NCBI GenBank assembly: GCA_950295325.1
Contig: OX485806.1
Location: forward strand, 50,525,169-50,589,168
DNA from: Polytrichum commune
Lineage: Eukaryota > Streptophyta > Polytrichopsida > Polytrichales > Polytrichaceae
Reading direction: 5' to 3'
Length of the DNA stretch: 64,000 nucleotides
The notes under the pieces were generated by a model. That model saw only the letters and a program-made list of their open reading frames with translations. It did not search any database and was not told where the DNA came from. A program made the position numbers and the translations under genes. Shown piece by piece: positions 34,361 through 46,118 of the stretch. Position 1 is the first letter of the stretch, and every line of letters starts with the position of its first letter.

Positions 34361-35720
34361 CAATACCCGAATAGGCAACCAGCTACTAGCATGCACCTTA
34401 ATACGAACCCTCTCATCCACTAATACAATGTTTTCGAAGTTATCTTATTTTTTTCTTTTCTTTGCTCCTAAGTAATGAACTAATCTAACAAACTAATTTC
34501 ACTAACTCCTACCTAATCACCACGTGCAATCTTTAAACTCTAAGAGCTCATTCACTTGTGAGGCATTGAGAGAGAGAGAGTTTAACTCACTAACTTCACT
34601 AAAAACCAATCCCCCACACACGTGGCTCAAGCTCTTAAGAGCTTGCTCCCTTGAGAGCACTAGATGGAGAGAGTCGCAAATGAGAGAAAGAACACCTTAA
34701 GTAGCAGAGAGGGAGAGAGGGAGAGAGAGGTGAGGATAGGGTGGGAGGATTAGCACCTCCAATCACAATCCCCTAACCTTCACCTTCAAAGTAGGGACTA
34801 ATCCCCTTCCACCAAGCTTCCTTCTTCCTAAACTACCAAGGTGGATCCAAAAGTGGGCATTTAACCCGCGGAGCTCACCTTGCCTCACCTTACCCTTTAC
34901 TCACATAATCAAGGCATCCTCTTATTGAAATCAAACCTTGAAATAACTACACAACACATTCTAATGCCTAAACTTAAATCCAAACCACACTTCACTCTTT
35001 TTATGTTTTGTGAATAATCATAACACATCCAAGTCAAACTAAAATTGGTTTCGAAGAGTTAATCACCACATGTGGGCACCATTTTGGGCTCACACATTTA
35101 GACTATGTAGACTATGCACGACTACCGCATGTTACTAGCAGCTTAGGCAGAAAATAATTATTTACAAGACTGCCTAAATTTTCTGGAAATGCTTGATTAT
35201 ATTTTCCCAATAACAATTAAATTAAATTGAATTATGAAACTGCCTAAACTTACATAAATTCAAGTGTAACTTCAAATGTAAATTCTAGCCTGCCTGTAAA
35301 TTCAAGTGTAACTTCAAGTGTAACTTACATAAATTCAAGTACATATCATACATACAATAACCATTTGATACACGATAAAACTACAACACACAACAATAAG
35401 TATGATTAAGATTACTAATGCAAGTGATTAGAATAAAGTCAAACATATAAGAAGTCGTCATCCATTTTGAAAGTAACCCTAACCAATTAGAAAATTGGAT
35501 GAATGCCTAACTTATATTTAATTATAATTTAAAAGTACCCAACTTTGAGATATTATTTTTCAAATTGCCTAACCACTTTTTTCACTTTAATTAATTATTA
35601 GGCAAAAGAGTGCCTAAGCTACTGGTAACACATATCGTAAAACATACCCGTAAAAAAAAATTTAAGTCAACCAAAATTACTGGCAAGTGATAGCACGGTA
35701 ATAGGAAAAATAAAAAAGAA
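34361..35720. other. AT-rich subterminal region of the 27-kb unit; no gene seen
   Basis: Non-coding, with GA microsatellites near 34566 and 34710 and short TTCAAGTGTAACTT direct repeats near 35265-35340. No coding frame is supported. Confidence 0.35.
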
Positions 35721-35927
35721 TGTATCAATTTTTAAACCCCCTGGGTCCACGGTTATAGGTCCAAAAATTGGCCCAAAAAATAAATATTCACAAAATATTT
35801 TGTGAATATTCTAAAATGCTAAAATTTGAAAACTAAATTTAGCATAAATATTCTATATTTGGATTATGTTATCCATTTTCCACTCTCTGCTCTCCAATTC
35901 TCCGCTCTCCGCTCTCCGCTCGCATAC
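35720..35927 (-). repeat. Right terminal inverted repeat of the 27-kb unit
   Basis: Read on the minus strand it starts GTATGCGAGCGGAGAGCGG, has an extra run of the GAGAGCGGA unit, and then CCTATAACCGTGG, in the same order as the left arm. Confidence 0.6.
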
Positions 35928-35996
35928 AAGTCACGCTCTCAAAATGGTCAAGATTGTTAAGGGATTTAGCAATGATTGTGACATGTGGTATCAGAG
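35928..35996 (+). mobile_element. LTR-B 3' end with primer binding site
   Basis: The last ~56 bp of an LTR-B copy (GATTGTTAAGGGATTTAGC...TTGTGACA, ending 35983), followed after 2 nt by TGGTATCAGAG (35986-35996). This is complementary to the 3' end of plant initiator-Met tRNA and is the standard minus-strand primer site. It marks the start of the retroelement's internal region. Confidence 0.75.
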
Positions 35997-36034
35997 TATG
36001 GTTCCAATCTTTGAGCTTGCACTTGGAGGAAGAA

Positions 36035-37453
36035 ATGGCTATCAAACGTACAAATTATGATGGTGAGTCCGGGGTTTTTAAAAGGTTGTGACGCTCAAAT
36101 TGGAACAAGCATCATGTACAAGTGGATTTTTGACCACATCATTTGTCCTAATAACAATGATGGAGATGATGGTGGATTAGGTGAAGAAAATGGAGGAGTC
36201 CTTTGAAAGGGCTCCCGCAAACCTTGAAAAATATTTAGGGGTCTAACCGAATGCACCTGAAGGCTTGAAAGGTGGTGATGTTGGATTGATATTCCGATTC
36301 AAAATGTTTGGTAGGTGGTGATGTTGGAATGAAAATGGTGCAAATGAGGCACCTAGAGTCTTTTAATGCTTATGTGTGCCATTTAACACAAATTTATTGA
36401 TACATTTAAGATGGACGAGTTTTTTTAAGAAATGCATCGTTTTAGATGGGTTCCAAAAGCGGGTGGAGGATGCATTGTTTAAATTTCAAACACTATTCGC
36501 AGACATGGCGGAGATCATTAAGATTGCGAGAGCATTGAAGTTGATGGTCCTAAACAAAATTTGGGTGGCGCCTCACCACAAAGTGGCTTTGGTCAAAATA
36601 GGACCTAAGGAAACGAACACAATTAGTTTGGCCCATCATACCAACACAAAGTCCAAGCCATAGGCACAACTTCCAACAAAGGTGGCTCCCAAGGAAGAAA
36701 ACCACCCAATGGTAGTATAAAAATAAATAATTTTGTTGTACTCAGCCAAATCATGTTTGTGCCACAGATGGAATGTAAAAAATTGGCTTTGGGGACCAAG
36801 CCAAATCATGTTTGTATCACAAACGGAATGTCAGAAGTTGGACGTGTGGTACCAAGCCAAATCATGTTTGTGCCGCAGTGGAAAATTAGAAGTTGGCTTT
36901 ATAGGTGCAAACCAAATCATATTTTTGCTGCAAATCGAATGTTAAAAATTGGCTTTCAGAACCAAACCAAATTATGTGCTTCTGCAGATCGAATGTTAGA
37001 ATGTGGCTTTGTGGCCAAGGCTAATATCCTTAAGCCAAGGCCAAGTTTTTTGTACCTCATGGCCCGAATTAGTGGGAGAAATGTCTCATGGGTTGACAAT
37101 CATGCAACACACTCCTTCATAAGCCCATAGCTCATAAAGGAGTTTGGGTTTGTCCATGCGTACACCAGACAAACCCATCAAGGTGCGGTTTGTAAAGAAT
37201 GAATTGTATGAGACAAAGGAGGTGGCAATGCATGTGGGATATTTGAGTTTTGTGAAGATTTCACACTATGTAAAATAGATGAGGTGTAGGTCATTTTGAA
37301 GTTTACATTCTTTGAAACTCACATGGTGGATGTAATCACTTTGAACACTAAGGCTCACAAGGCACATTGAACACTAGAGTTCAACCAAGATGGTCAGAAT
37401 TTGGCCAAAAAGCGTGAACATGTATTGGGGATGACCAAGTTGTTGGTGGAGTT
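36035..37453 (+). pseudogene. Ty3/gypsy gag-protease remnant (LTR-B family)
   Basis: The gag start codon is at 36035 (MAIKRT...), 40 nt after the primer site, as in the copy at 45690. The frame is broken by many stops and shifts. In 36745-37010 a ~60-bp unit with AAGCCAAATCATGTTTGT recurs four to five times; it looks like decayed tandem zinc-knuckle coding sequence. It is followed by an aspartic-protease region: VDNHATHSFISP (a D-T/S-G-type site now degenerate), then KPIKVRFVKNELYE and FFETHMVDV. Homology stops at about 37453, where a minus-strand LTR-B begins. Reverse transcriptase and integrase are absent from this copy. Confidence 0.7.
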
Positions 37454-38148
37454 TTCGAGACTCACCCTTAATTGGTAACCAATAATAAGATGTGGACTTC
37501 CATCCATAGAACTCTAATCTTAGGTTGATCATTGCATTGGGGGAGCAACATCTCAACAACTCAAACCATACTAAACAACTATCCCCTGACATTGGGCCAA
37601 TGACCATGGAGGCCTTGTCATTCAGCATTGGGTGGGTTTGGCATCCAATAACTCAACCATATAAGCATTTAGGACTTTTGGTTGGGCCCCTATCCTACCG
37701 TCAATAATTTTTTTGTCTTTTTACCTTGAGTTGGGGCCAAGTAGGCATTTTCCCTTAGCTGCCGGGGCTAGACACCCCCAACAGCTTCAAAACAACATAA
37801 CTTTCTTTTATGATACCTAATGCTCACATTTGACCATTTCATCGTCACTTCATCGTCATGATCGAGACATCGCCCCACTCAAATTGCAATATCTCCTAAC
37901 TCACACCTCCGAGTGAGGTGTCCTTCAACATTCTAGAATTGCACGCCATAAGTTATGCATAGGTGATGGCCATTCCCTCATGCCTTCAGTCTTTGTGGGT
38001 GGGAGGCATTCCCAAGGCTCGGGACCCTCACCTTCACTAGGATTACGTGTGTCCTTTAACCAACAACGCCACAAGTCCCGGGTGTCACTCCGGGGTCTCC
38101 CTTGCGCCCATGGTGTTTTGGGTACTCCTCATGGAGAGGTGCCCGACA
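37454..38148 (-). mobile_element. Truncated LTR-B, minus strand (3' LTR of the integrase copy)
   Basis: About 695 bp of LTR-B in reverse orientation, from the GGACTCACCCCTT-type block to the family 5' end (GAGGTGCCCGACA on the plus strand). The last ~150 bp of the LTR is missing at the junction with the protease remnant. On the minus strand it follows internal retroelement sequence at 38149-38882 and so is best read as a 3' LTR. Confidence 0.7.
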
Positions 38149-38882
38149 CTCACTCCCACCAAACGGAGTCGATGCCCTCATTGACTATATTCGTAATCAA
38201 CACACATCTCAAGTTGCCATCTTCTATGGTGTGGCATTGTGTTTACCTTAGGGCGCAACCCCCATAATGCATCTTAAAATTTGGCTTAGTCCCAAAGGTG
38301 TCGTTCCTAGGTGGTCCGTTAGCAATTATGGATCTCTCCTCCAAAGATCTAACCTATACCAGATCCACCTACTTTGGGACTCATTTGGGTTGCCCCTCAA
38401 TTGGAGCCTCCCCCATTCGGCTCCACTAGCCTAACATGATACATCTAGGCCGGACCTCAACGCTTTTACAAAGTTGTCTCAGTTGCAACTCCAAGATGGT
38501 TTTCCATTGTTAAGCCACGCCTCGATCACAGGGGGGTGATGCCAAGTCTCGCTTGACGCGGTTCCCATTTTGCTCTTTTGAGACATGGGTTCATGATTCC
38601 CATGCGCCAACTCTTGTTAGCTTACGTGTAGCATTTTTATGAGCACGCGCCATCACCTTGTCCCCGCCCGGACAAGCCCATGGCTAAGAGGATTCTTAGT
38701 TTTATCCAAGGCCCTTTCAAGCCATGGTCCCCAATTACTCGGCTTACCCAACCTAGTTTGGCATGTCTATTCCCCCTCTTTCACTAACCATGCACAAGTA
38801 CAAGACTAGGACCTCATCTAATATTTTTTTTCGCACCACTTAAGTTGAATTTTATTGCCTTAGGAACTTATTCAACAAGTCC
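38149..38882 (-). mobile_element. 3' internal region of a Ty3/gypsy copy
   Basis: Non-LTR sequence between the minus-strand LTR-B and a solo LTR. It resumes on the far side of that solo LTR (43983) as integrase coding sequence, so it is the pol 3' end and 3' untranslated part. Only short degenerate frames remain. Confidence 0.55.
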
Positions 38883-39614
38883 TCACCTGTCGCACACCTC
38901 TCCATGAGGAGTGCCCAAAACACCATGGGCACAAGGGGGACCCCAGAGTGACACCCGGGACTTGTGGCGCCGTTGGTGAGAGGGCCCAAGTGATCCTAGT
39001 GTGGGTGAGGGCCCCGGGCGTTGGGAACGCCTCCCACCCACGGAGACTAGGAGGCATGAGGGTAAAGCAAAAACCTTTGCGTAGCTCATGGCGTGGTGAT
39101 TCTAGAATGCTCAAGATCACCTCAAGCGGACTTGTGAGCTAGGAGTTATGGCCATTTGAGTGGGGCGCTGTCCCGGGACAGCGCCCTGGTACAGCAGTGC
39201 CTGGGAGTGATTCCCGGATTGCCAAGGTTCAAACAGGCATAACGTCCTCAAGACTTGCCCAAATGGGGAAAGTGAGGAGTCCATCGGCATCTACGTGAAG
39301 CGTAGATGAAGATGAAGTGGTTGGTTGTTATGATCAGACATCATGAAAGGAAGTTATGATGGTCTGAAGCTGCTGGGGCCTTCTAGGTCCAGCAGCTAAA
39401 GGAAAATGTCCACTTGGCCCCAACTCTTGGTAGAGAGACAAGAGGTTGGTTGACGGTGGGGTAGGGGCCCTGCGTAAAGTCCTAGAGGCTTATATGGGTG
39501 AGGTGGTGTGGCCTCACCCACCCGAGGCCGAACGGCACGGCCTTCATGGGCTTTGGCCCATTGTGAGGCCATAGTTGCCTAGTATGGTTTGGGTTGTTGT
39601 AGTGTTGCTCCGGT

Positions 39615-42600
39615 TGTGGGAACACGCGAACACCAACATATCCGGATTGGCATTTTTAAGTGCCTAATCCGGTTTTGTCCGGATGACCCTAGTATCGTCC
39701 AGGGATTCTGTGAAGTGTAGGAGGTTTAGAACCCTCCGTTCCTGCTTATCTCCTCTTCCTTAGCCAAATTTCCGGAAACCCTAATTTCTGGACTTTTGGT
39801 CTTTGGGACACTCTTCGCCTTCTTCCGGAGGGTGCCTTTCCGGATTGTACCCCTAGGTCCTAATTATAACGCTAACTCACCATCCTACGTCTACCCTCTA
39901 GAATAGGTGGTTCCTTCCGGCGAAGACGTCCTTTATAAGTTTAGAATCCGGAAACTCCCTCACAATCAAGCCGGATTGATCAGATCCGTCCTGGCAGGTC
40001 ACGCAGAGAGATCCGGATTATTTCTTAGAACCACAGGGACTAGAGGAGTCCGGATTCCAACCAGAGATCTGACTCGACAGGTTAAGTGGGTGACCCGTAC
40101 CACTTTTCGGATTGTCCCGTACTCCGGCGATGAGACCTCTTCGGAGGATCAGATTGGCGCAATTCCGGATCTCTTCCAAACCTATGCCCAACCTTTCCCT
40201 TCCGGCTATCTCACCGGGACGTTACCCAGACATCCGGAACACTGAGGATCTCTTCCCACTACACTTCGGAGGTGGCCTCCAACCCGGAACCCTAACTGAT
40301 CCGGTCCTTCCCTTCCTCCTTCCGACAGATCTATCCGACTACCTCTACCTTGGATTCTACTCAATCTGAGCTAACTGGGCGATCCGTACCACCTTTCGGA
40401 TTGGTCCGTCTAAGGGCGGTAGGACCTTTTCAGAAGATCAGATTGGCGTGAGTCCGGATCCCTTCCGGATCTCGCCCAATCCTCCCAACGGCTATCCCAC
40501 CTAGACGTTATTCAACCAATCCGGGTTAGTGAGGTTTCCCTCCCACTATACGCAGAGAGGATCTTCAAGGCAATAACCGGATCAGATCCGGGTCTCCTCT
40601 CCCATGTCCTATCCGGAACTCCTATTCCTCATACTCTTTCTCCTCCGCTAACGATCTCCGGATCATTCACGCAAACATCAATCAAGGAAAGTCAAGAAAT
40701 GAGAAACCAAGTCATTTATTAGAGTAGGAGCAATCGAAATACAACAATGGAGAAGGAACCCTTCCCCAACTCCTTATTCAGCCTTAAGTAAAGGCCCTAA
40801 AATCCCTAACCTGAGGGTGGCGGCCCAGGCGGCCGCCCCTAAGGAAAACCCTAATTGTATCCGTTCTCCCGGATTTCCCGGATCAAGATCCGGGTTTTCT
40901 GCTGACAAACTCAAGGGAGAATTCCATCCCTCCTCTTCAAAAACTCCTAAGTCCTTCCCTCCTACCTCTATTCTACCTAACTAATCTTCCATTCTAAGCT
41001 TAAGAAGAGCGGGGCTTCTTTGAAGCCGATCCCTCCTTCGAATGGCTCCCTAGTCCGTTGACGGCGAATGAGCCGCCTCCCGGAGACGCCTTCTGCAGCC
41101 GTGTGAGCATCCTCCTCATGTTTGGAGAAGGGGCAATCTCATCCTCTGAGTCCGCGGTTCTCTCAGTCCCTGGGGTTCTGGAAACGGTACTCCCCTTCCG
41201 AATGCTCCGGACCGGAGAAGGGTCGCTTCCGGTACGCTGTTCCGGATTCTGTCCTCCCGAGATCGAAGCAGTTCGCGGATCCCTGTTGGAGGCCACTCTT
41301 GACGGTGGCGGACGGAATGGACTAACCATTTGGCAGTCCGGAGGAGAAGACGGGGAGGCTTGAGTCATAGGGGTCTTCCCCCTGCTCGGAGTTGCCTCCC
41401 TATCCGAAGTTTGGTGCCGAATTGGCGTCCTAGCCCTATCCGGAGTCCGGGACTGATCCGAGGTCCGCGGAACAGGGGATTGGCCTCGTCCAGATCGGAT
41501 GGACCCGGTGCTCTTCCTCCTCACTTGTGGAGAGCGGACCTTGTCCGGAGCCCCTCCGGAACTACCAGGCCGAGAGTCGCCTCCCTGATGGCTGGGTCCT
41601 GCAGACGTCGGCGGATTCTGAACTAGGGCCACTTCACCAACTACCTCGTAGAGGGTTCCGATTGGTGACCTAGGCGGACCCGGATACAGTACCCGCCGGG
41701 GCATTCCGCTCGGCGGAACCACTTTCTGGATTTCCGCCAGGAGATCCTTCATCGTCCATGAATATTTCACGAGGATGGGGAGGGTCTGCCTGGCGGAAGC
41801 GGGTTCTCCGGACTCCATCATCCGGTCGTAGAGATGCGCTTTATTGACGATCTCTGCCGGATGCCCCACCAACTCCCGGATCCGACTGAAGACCACTGCC
41901 TGCTCCACGTGGTACTTCCGGATCTCCTCGCTCTTCTGACTCAGTTCCTGAGTCATGGCTGCCACCTGCGCGGTGAGGTGAGCATTCTCCGTCTTGGCCT
42001 GCTCGAGTTCCTTCCGGTCCGCTCTTTTGGCCAACTCCCGGAGAATATTTTCGGGCCCGCAGTCGTCCAAGGCCTGGTTTGCTCCTCGGACGATGTGCTC
42101 CAACCGATAGTACTGGTTTTGAAGATCCTCCATCCCCTCCTAGACCCGTTTGAAGGGATTTTCCGGAAAGTCCCAAGCGGCGAGGTCCACATTCCGCCAA
42201 GTGGTCTCCCGGCTGGGTCCGGGTTCCGGATGATGATGAGGAAGAGGGGGGGAGAATGGCCTCGAGATGGTGGGCGGCGGGCTCCCGGGTGAGGAGGGAG
42301 GCGCTTCCGGAATGATTGGTTCGCTGGAAGTCTTCGTCTCGAGGTCTACGGCTTCTGGAAGGAGCTTGTAGGCGACCTCGTCCGCCGCTATCGTTAGCAG
42401 GTCCTCCTCCTCTGCCAAGATGCAGTCGAAATGCTGGTAGAGATGCAGAATGAAGGGAGAGAGGAAGGAGGGTTTCCGGCCAATATGGGGGATGGCCTGC
42501 CCTACTATTTCCTGGATAATTAACCCCCAATTCACCGGCCGGACTCCGGACATAGCACCAAACAGGGTGTTAGCCATGGTAAGGCTAATCCGCTTTGGTT

Positions 42601-43727
42601 TGTCCGGGTTAAGGATAGGCAGGAGGAACTCTAACACCCTTCGTTCCCTCATGTTCCGGCAGTTCCCGGGGTGGAAGCCGTCCTTCGGATCCGCGTCCCC
42701 TCTGAATTTCCCGGCGAACAAGCCGTCGCGGCGGCCGGCCCACCCCTCTGCAATCCCCCTAGGAAACCCGTAGACCCTATTCCAGGTGTCCGGAGTCTAG
42801 TGTTCCGGATCCCTCCTCTTTGTTCCTAGCCATTGATTTCCCCTCTCGAATTTGAACTCCCGGAGGGTATCTTCTGCTCGGAGGTTCTAGGGTTTGGAGA
42901 GCAATCCCGCGCAGCCCATCACCCGGAGATCTTCCGCGAGCTCCTGCAGCTCCTTATCCTCCCTCGGGATTGCAGGGATGAGGGCTTTGAGCGGAATCGG
43001 GACGGGTTCCCTCTGATCCTTTTCCCGTGCTTCCGGCATTTTCCTCTTCCTTCTAACTTTCCGGCTCGACTACGAAAACTTTCTCTTTCCCCTCCGGGTG
43101 CCCTCTGTTCCGGCTAATGGCTACAGAGTCCCGGCAAGCCAACTGCCGGTGGCTGGAAAGTGCGGAGTCCCAGCAATCCAATTGCTGGCGGCTCAAAATG
43201 ACGGCAAGCTTACCACTCGTTCTCTCAACAACCTGCCTTTTGTGATCAGAGAGAAAAAAAAGTGGGGAGGAGAAGGAAGGGACCCTTAAGTATCCATCCT
43301 TCCTCTTCCTTCCCCTGTTACCGTTTGGTTTAACGGAAAACGGTTGCCAACCGTTTTCTGGCGGTTGTTACCAACGGCATAATTAACAGTTTAACCAACG
43401 GCGTTCTTTCCCCCCCCCCCCTTATCATCATAAGTCCGTTGTAACTGTCTCTCCTCTTCCGGGCCATTAGTTGAACGTGGCATAACCGTTACTTGGTCCG
43501 GCCCAGCGGTCCAGACCATGATCAAACGGTCCCCCTAATCCAATTTACCGGACCGGTATTCATACCTTTTTTTTTTTCCTTTTCATCGTGTAAGACGGAT
43601 TTAAATCGCCCTAATTCCCAGTACCCTAAATTTTAACCTAAGAGACCCTATTGTCTTTACTAAGGTAAGCAAAAATACGGAAAATGGATCCGTATTTCCG
43701 TATTTCCGTCAAATTTGGACTCCCACA
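39615..43727 (-). mobile_element. 4.1-kb LTR-ended element carrying one ORF, copy 2
   Basis: The same TGTGGGAAC...GACTCCCACA termini as copy 1. Flanks CCGGT (39610-39614) and CCGGC (43728-43732) are a duplication with one mismatch. At 4,113 bp it is collinear with copy 1 along its full length. Again no second LTR or pol is present. Confidence 0.8.
41000..43039 (-). pseudogene. Gag-like ORF, copy 2, broken by amber stops
   Basis: Collinear with the 690-codon ORF of copy 1, starting at the equivalent ATG (43039). It is split by three TAG codons: near 42894 and 42794 copy 1 has TGG (Trp), and at 42137-42139 copy 1 has CAG (Gln). The remaining open parts are 42721-42140 and 42133-41000, in one frame. 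Coiled-coil and basic-tail regions are conserved, with small in-frame differences, for example a shorter run of the SGTPGT-type repeat near the C-terminus. Confidence 0.8.
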
Positions 43728-43982
43728 CCGGCAATGCGATGATCAACATAGGATTGGACTTCCATGGATGGAAGTCCACATCGAAGAATTGGGTTACCGA
43801 TTAAGGGGTGAGTCTCGAAAGCAAAGTAGGAGGGTTGGTTCCCTCCTATGAACTATATGGTCCGGGGTAGGAGGAGCTAACCATTAGCATGGCGGTATGA
43901 GAAGGGTTAGGACTCGTAACCTTTGCTAGAAATGGAAATTGGCAAGATTTTTAAGGGGATTAGCAGGGGTTGCGACATCACC

Positions 43983-44720
43983 ATCTTGGTAGAACTTTTG
44001 TGTTTAATGCGGCCCCTTGAGAGCTAGGTTACTAGGTTGGAACGCATTCATAAGCCACCACAAAAAGCAATTCTTTGGTCGCTGAATGCGTGACTACATT
44101 TTAATTAAACTTCGTTCGACCCACATAGTCCGCCCAATCTCTTTGGTCTGCACCCACCAAGTTCCTCAAGTATTGCTTCAAGACTCCACTTACACGTTCT
44201 ATTTTTCCATCCATTTGGGAATGGAAGGCCATGCTAAACCTTAGTTTCATTACGACCTCCTTAGAGAAGTGCTTCTAAAATGCACTTGTGAACTTTGGAT
44301 CTTCATTTGATACAATCAATCTTGGCAACCCATGATGCTTCAACCATCCTTTGAGAAAATGCTATGAGGTCTCCAATGCGGTTGTGGTTCCCACAATCAG
44401 CACTATGTGTGCCAACTTGGCAAACCGCTCTATCATCAACAAGTAGGCATCATACCCTTGTGACTCCGGCAAACTTGTGATCAAGTCCATGCATATACTA
44501 TGCTTTGGCGCCGGCGGGATAGGCAATGGTTCAAGAGGCCGACTTCCTTTTTGTAAGATATTTGGTTCAGTTGGCACTATATATAAGTCTTCACAAAATG
44601 GGCTATATCCTCCTTTATGCACGGCCAATGGTACCTCTTTGAGTTTTCCCCCTCTATAGCCAACAATTGGACTATAATATATTGCCTTGAAAACCAATAA
44701 CCTCAACTTGCCTTGTGGCA
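43983..44720 (-). pseudogene. Ty3/gypsy integrase remnant
   Basis: On the minus strand: ILQKGSRPLEPLPIPPAP, MDLITSLPESQGYDAYLLM and ERFAKLAHIVLIVGTTTALE (the D of the first acidic motif and the following strands). After a stop: FLKGWLKHHGLPRLIVSNE (second acidic region, now N/E), then MAFHSQMDGKIERVSGVL and QYLRNLVGADQRDWADYV. This is the order of the rve integrase core in chromoviral-type plant gypsy pol. Multiple stops; the copy is cut at 44720 by a plus-strand LTR-B and at 43983 by the solo LTR. Upstream RT/RNase H is missing. Confidence 0.85.
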
Positions 44721-44723
44721 CAT

Positions 44724-45638
44724 TGGCGCGCACCTCTCCATGAGGAGTGCCCACAAGACCATGGGCACAAGGGGGACCCCGGAGTGACACCCGGGACTTG
44801 TGGCGCCATTGGTGAGAGGGCCCAAGTACTCTTAGTGTTGGTGAGGGCCCCGAGAGTTGAGAACGCCTCTCACCCACGGAGACTAAGAGTCATGAGGGTA
44901 AGGCCATGAGTTATGAGTAGCTTATGGCACCCGAATTCCTTGAATGCTAAGGAACACCTCAATCGGATGTGCGAGCTAGGAGATATGGCAATTTGAGTGG
45001 GGTGCAGTCCCGGGACAGCAGTGACCTGGGAGTGGCGCCCGGGACTGCCAAGGTTTGAAGAGCCATAACTTCCTCAATAACTTGCCCAAATGGGGCAAGT
45101 GAGGAGTCCATCGGCATCTACACAAAGAATAGATGACAATAAAATGGTTGCTTGATAGCATCAAACATCATATGTAGAAGTTATGATGGTCTGAAGCTGC
45201 TGGGGGGTTCTAGTCCCAACGGCTAAGGGAAAATGTCTACTTGGCCCCAACCCTTGTAGAGAAACAAAAGGATACTTGACGGTGGGGTAGGGGCCCCGCC
45301 CAAAGTCCTAGAGGCTTATATGGGTGAGGCGGCTTAGCCGACCAAACCCCCCGGAGCACACTTGGCAATGTGCTCCGGGTAGTTGTAGTGTTGTTTTGGC
45401 AACACAATGATCAACTCAAGAGTGGACTGCCATGAATGGAAGTCCACCTTACCCATTGGCTACCTAATAAGGGGAGAGTCCCAAATGCATGTGTAGGAGG
45501 GTTTGGTGACCAAGCCATGAGCTTGAAGGTCTGAGGTTTTGGGAGTTAACCATGCATGTGCAGATTAGTGCTCGTGGCACTTGCTAGGTTGGAAAGGCGG
45601 TCAAGCTAAGTTAAGGAAAACTAGCAAAGGTTGCGACA
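44724..45638 (+). mobile_element. LTR-B as 5' LTR of a gypsy fragment
   Basis: Starts TGGCGCGCACCTCTCC and ends GGTTGCGACA at 45638. It is followed after 2 nt by TGGTATCATAGC (45641-45652), a primer binding site for initiator-Met tRNA with one mismatch, and then by the family gag start, so it is a true 5' LTR. Confidence 0.85.
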
Positions 45639-45689
45639 CGTGGTATCATAGCAGGGTTTTAGTATTTGAGCTAGCACTTTGAAGGAAAC

Positions 45690-46118
45690 ATGGCTATCAA
45701 ACGTGGGGGTGACGATGGTGATCCCGGGAATTGCAAAAAGTTGTGACACTCAAAACGGAACAAGGATCATGCCCAAGAGGATGCTGACCCCACCATTGAT
45801 TCTAATGAAAATGGTAGGGATGATGGTACAATGGGGGAGGAAGTGGTGGAATCCCGCGAGAGGGTTCCCGTAAACCTCAAAGAAAATTCGGTGGCTAGAT
45901 TACCGAATGCACCCGAAAACTTGGAAGGTGGTAATATTGGATTAAAATTCTAACTCAAAATGCTTGAATTCATGGACTCCGTGAATCAAGAACTCAAGCG
46001 TGGTAAAGATGAAAGGGCCCGACAAGACAACATGATCGAGCTCCTCATGATGTATGGTAGTAGGCCTTCTTCTTCAACAAAAAAAATGGCGAAGGTTAAT
46101 ATGCCAAGTACCTTTTCT
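45690..46118 (+). pseudogene. Gag 5' fragment of the LTR-B gypsy family
   Basis: Begins MAIKRGGDDGDPGNCKKL and then a stop, and later has the more open MLEFMDSVNQELKRGKDER and NMIELLMMYGSRPSSS stretches. It is cut at 46119 by a minus-strand LTR-B. It shows the same gag start and spacing from the primer site as the copy at 36035. Confidence 0.65.

Larger units (their letters stand above)
8557..35927. mobile_element. 27-kb unit bounded by inverted repeats (putative giant MULE)
   Basis: The left end reads GTATGCGAGCAGAGAGCGG (8557). The right end, on the minus strand, reads GTATGCGAGCGGAGAGCGG (from 35927). Further in, both arms share CCTATAACCGTGG and, a little deeper, TATTACCGTG, so the inverted repeats are about 200 bp but diverged. 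Inside are a MULE transposase, a divergent ParB-methyltransferase gene and the hairpin satellite. Three younger elements are nested at 10637-14779, 24093-24630 and 25041-28008, leaving roughly 19 kb of original unit. Flanking hexamers AAGTTA and AAGTCA match 5 of 6. A clear 9-bp MULE duplication is not visible, so mobility as one piece is inferred. Confidence 0.6.
38888..43977 (+). mobile_element. Solo LTR-B interrupted by a 4.1-kb element
   Basis: TGTCGCACACC at 38888 to GGTTGCGACA at 43977, with the duplication TCACC on both sides (38883-38887 and 43978-43982). Left part 38888-39614, right part 43728-43977. The inserted element is bounded by CCGGT/CCGGC. It lies inside the minus-strand gypsy pol region, giving three layers of insertion. 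Confidence 0.9.

Noticed and set aside
8557-35927. Polinton/Maverick giant element, given the size and a possible 6-bp duplication
   Set aside because: No protein-primed DNA polymerase B, retroviral-type integrase, packaging ATPase or capsid gene is present; the transposase is of MULE type.
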